Of a stretch of DNA of 64,000 nucleotides, positions 61,701-64,000 are shown piece after piece; the stretch's first letter is position 1, and every line of letters begins with the position of its first letter. A program made the position numbers and the translations under genes. The stretch is from NCBI GenBank assembly GCA_037389465.1, contig JAZARR010000092.1, forward strand, positions 20,803 through 84,802. Direction: 5' to 3'. The notes beneath the pieces are model-generated. The model made no database searches, was not told the origin of the DNA, and worked only from the letters and a program-made list of their open reading frames with translations. The DNA comes from Baylisascaris procyonis (lineage: Eukaryota; Nematoda; Chromadorea; Rhabditida; Ascarididae).

Positions 61701-63545
61701 GCTTAGGCTTAGGCTTAGGCTTAGGCTTAGGCTTAAGCTTATTTTCAGGCTTAGGGCTGGGCTTTCGGCCTTGGCATAGGATCAAGCTTAAGCTTACCTT
61801 CAGGCTCATGCTCATGCGTAGGCCTAGGCTCACGGTTATGCCTGCGCTTAGGCCTTAGGCATGAGCTTAAACCAGGGCTTAGGCTTAGGCTTAGGCTTAG
61901 GCTTAAGCTTAGGCTTAGGCTTTAGGCTTAGGCTTAGGCTTAGGCTTAGGCTTAGGCTTAGGCTTAGGCTTAGGCTTAGGCTTAAGCTTAGGCTTAGGCT
62001 TAGGCTTAGGCTTAAGCTTAAGCTTAGGTTTAGGCTTAGCTTAGGCTTAGGCTTAGGCTTAGGCTTAGGCTTAAGCTTAGGCTTAGGCTTAGGCTTAGGC
62101 TTAGGCTTAGGCTTAGGCTTAAGCTTAGGCTTAGGCTTAGGCTTAAGCTTAGGCTTAGGCTTAGGCTTAGGCTTAGGCTTAGGCTTAGGCTTAGGCTTAG
62201 GCTTAGGCTTAGGCTTAGGCTTAGGCTTAGGCTTAGGCTTAGGCTTAGGCTTAGGCTTGGGCTTTGGGCTTAGGCTTAGGCTTAGGCTTAGGCTTAGGCT
62301 TAGGCTTAGGCTTAGGCTTAGGCTTAAGCTTAGGCTTAGGCTTAGGCTTAGGCTTAGGCTTAGGCTTAGGCTTAGGCTTAGGCTTAGGCTTAGGCTTAGG
62401 CTTAGGCTTAGGCTTAGGCTTAGGCTTAAGCTTAGGCTTAGGCTTAGGCTTAGGCTTAGGGCTTAGGCTTAGGCTTAGGCTTAGGCTTAGGCTTAGGCTT
62501 GGGCTTAGGCTTAGGCTTAGGCTTAGGCTTAGGCTTAGGCTTAAGCTTACGCTTAGGCTTAGGCTTAGGCTTGGGCTTGGGCTTGGGCTTAGGCTTAGGC
62601 TTAGGCTTAGGCTTAGGCTTAGGCTTAGGCTTAGGCTTAGGCTTAGGCTTAGGCTTAGGCTTAGGCTTAGGCTTAGGCTTAGGCTTAGGCTTAGGCTTAG
62701 GCTTAGGCTTAAGCTTAGGCTTAGGCTTAGGCTTAGGCTTAGGCTTAGGCTTAGGCTTAGGCTTAGGCTTAGGCTTAAGCTTAGGCTTAGGCTTAGGCTT
62801 AGGCTTAGGCTTAGGCTTAGGCTTAGGCTTAGGCTTAGGCTTAGGCTTAGGCTTAGGCTTAGGCTTAGGCTTAGGCTTAGGCTTAGGCTTAGGCTTAGGC
62901 TTAGGCTTAGGCTTAGGCTTAGGCTTAAGCTTATTTTCAGGCTTAGGGCTGGGCTTTCGGCCTTGGCATAGGATCAAGCTTAAGCTTACCTTCAGGCTCA
63001 TGCTCATGCGTAGGCCTAGGCTCACGGTTATGCCCGCGCTTAGGCCTAGGCATGAGCTTAAACCAGGGCTTGGGCTTAGGCTTAGGCTTAGGCTTAGGCT
63101 TAGGCTTAGGCTTAGGCTTAGGCTTAGGGCTTAGGCTTAGGCTTAGGCTTAGGCTTAGGCTTAGGCTTAGGCTTAGGCTTAAGCTTAGGCTTAGGCTTAG
63201 GCTTAGGCTTAAGCTTAGGCTTAGGCTTAGGCTTAGGCTTAAGCTTAAGCTTAGGTTTAGGCTTAGCCTTAGGCTTAGGCTTAGGCTTAGGCTTAGGCTT
63301 GAGGCTTAGGCTTAGGCTTAGGCTTAGGCTTAGGCTTAGGCTTAAGCTTAGGCTTAGGCTTAGGCTTAGGCTTAGGCTTAGGCTTAGGCTTAGGCTTAAG
63401 CTTATTTTCAGGCTTAGGGCTGGGCTTTCGGCCTTGGCATAGGATCAAGCTTAAGCTTACCTTCAGGCTCATGCTCATGCGTAGGCCTAGGCTCACGGTT
63501 ATGCCCGCGCTTAGGCCTAGGCATGAGCTTAAACCAGGGCTTGGG
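55431..63545 (+). repeat. interspersed 135-145-bp telomere-associated island, about 17 copies
   Basis: Each island starts TTATTTTCAGGCTTAGGGCT and ends near GAGCTTAAACCAGGGCTTGG, always in the same orientation and usually preceded by AAGC. Starts: 55431, 55600, 55809, 56229 (partial), 56549 (partial), 56880, 57471, 58488, 59043, 59467, 59792, 60140, 60549 (split, resuming near 60718), 61541 (truncated), 61739, 62931 and 63402. Read in sixes the island is itself a chain of altered TTAGGC hexamers. Three forms occur: TTTCGGCGTGGGCATATG (first three), TTTCGGCCTAGGCATAGG and TTTCGGCCTTGGCATAGG (distal). Confidence 0.9.
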
Positions 63546-64000
63546 CTTAGGCTTAGGCTTAGGCTTAAGCTTAGGCTTAGGCTTAGGCTTAGGCTTAGGC
63601 TTAGGCTTAGGCTTAGGCTTAGGCTTAGGCTTAGGCTTAGGCTTAGGCTTAGGCTTAGGCTTAGGCTTAGGCTTAGGCTTAGGCTTAGGCTTAGGCTTAG
63701 GCTTAGGCTTAGGCTTAGGCTTAGGCTTAGGCTTAGGCTTAGGCTTAGGCTTAAGCTTAGGCTTAGGCTTAGGCTTAGGCTTAGGCTTAGGCTTAGGCTT
63801 AGGCTTAAGCCTTAAGCTTAGGCTTAGGCTTAGGCTTAAGCTTAAGCTTAGGCTTAGGCTTAGGCTTAGGCTTAGGCTTAGGCTTAGGCTTAGGCTTAGG
63901 CTTAGGCTTAGGCTTAGGCTTAGGCTTAGGCTTAGGCTTAAGCTTAGGCTTAGGCTTAGGGCTTAGGCTTAGGCTTAGGCTTAGGCTTAGGCTTAGGCTT
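55741..64000 (+). repeat. terminal TTAGGC telomeric array with islands
   Basis: Long runs of the nematode telomere hexamer TTAGGC, G-rich strand 5'->3' to the right, reach the last base of the window. Variants recur throughout, mainly TTAAGC (which creates AAGCTT), TTGGGC, TTACGC and single-base slips that change register. Open frames encoding Gly-Leu, Arg-Leu, Lys-Pro or Ser-Leu repeats are the hexamer read in different frames. Confidence 0.98.

Noticed and set aside
55847..63966. Long open frames encoding (Gly-Leu)n, (Arg-Leu)n, (Lys-Pro)n and (Ser-Leu)n
   Set aside because: They are the TTAGGC hexamer read in different frames and strands. A six-base repeat without stops always gives such dipeptide frames.
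1..64000. CRISPR arrays, bacterial operons or phage genes
   Set aside because: Introns, spliced-leader-type acceptors and TTAGGC telomeres show a nematode nuclear chromosome. The repeat arrays have no unique spacers.

Overview
The window looks like the right-hand end of a nematode chromosome. From about 55.7 kb to the last base the + strand is almost entirely the nematode telomere hexamer TTAGGC, with the G-rich strand running 5'->3' rightwards, as at a right telomere. The rest is AT-rich DNA with multi-exon genes, GTAAG/TTTCAG-type splice sites, and TTCAG sites a few bases before start codons that look like spliced-leader acceptors. I cannot name the species. Exons were joined by hand from splice motifs and reading phase, so gene models are inferences and have not been checked against transcripts.

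Layout. (1) 1-9.98 kb: AT-rich DNA with two (TA)n microsatellites, a possible LTR relic, a 20-bp minisatellite and one clean gene, a secreted 158-residue DB-module cysteine-rich protein (5964-7678, +). (2) 9.98-36.5 kb: a segmentally duplicated block. Unit 1 (about 9.98-20.4 kb) carries an unrecognised multi-exon gene whose last nine exons (10794-15985) join in phase. Unit 2 (about 21.3-31.6 kb) is offset by about 11.49 kb and carries a decayed copy. A third, partial copy lies at 34.5-36.45 kb. Three tandem repeats have grown in this block: a 41-42-bp GC-rich minisatellite (small in unit 1, 2.7 kb in unit 2), degenerate telomere-like hexamers in reverse orientation (16.46-17.63 kb), and a 120-bp pyrimidine-rich satellite (31.6-34.35 kb) whose apparent single-copy relatives are still present in the other modules. 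(3) 36.81-36.90 kb: a short interstitial TTAGGC tract at the edge of the duplicated block. (4) 36.94-46.06 kb (-): a 14-exon gene for a secreted BPI/LBP/CETP-fold protein of about 934 residues with large low-complexity insertions. (5) 46-54.8 kb: mostly gene-poor, with the 3' end of a coiled-coil gene on the minus strand (one frameshift) and one plus-strand coding-like relic. (6) 54.83-64 kb: first decayed telomeric hexamers, then TTAGGC arrays interrupted by about 17 copies of an island of about 135-145 bp that is itself made of diverged hexamers.

The most unusual structure is this end: decayed telomeric sequence that seems to have been re-amplified as an interspersed island inside the telomere, next to a block where gene duplication, gene loss and satellite growth meet at shared breakpoints. 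The long open frames in the repeats (Gly-Leu, Arg-Leu, Lys-Pro and Ser-Leu runs, and the Pro/Ser/Arg-rich frames at 26.5-34.3 kb) are products of periodicity and are not called as genes.
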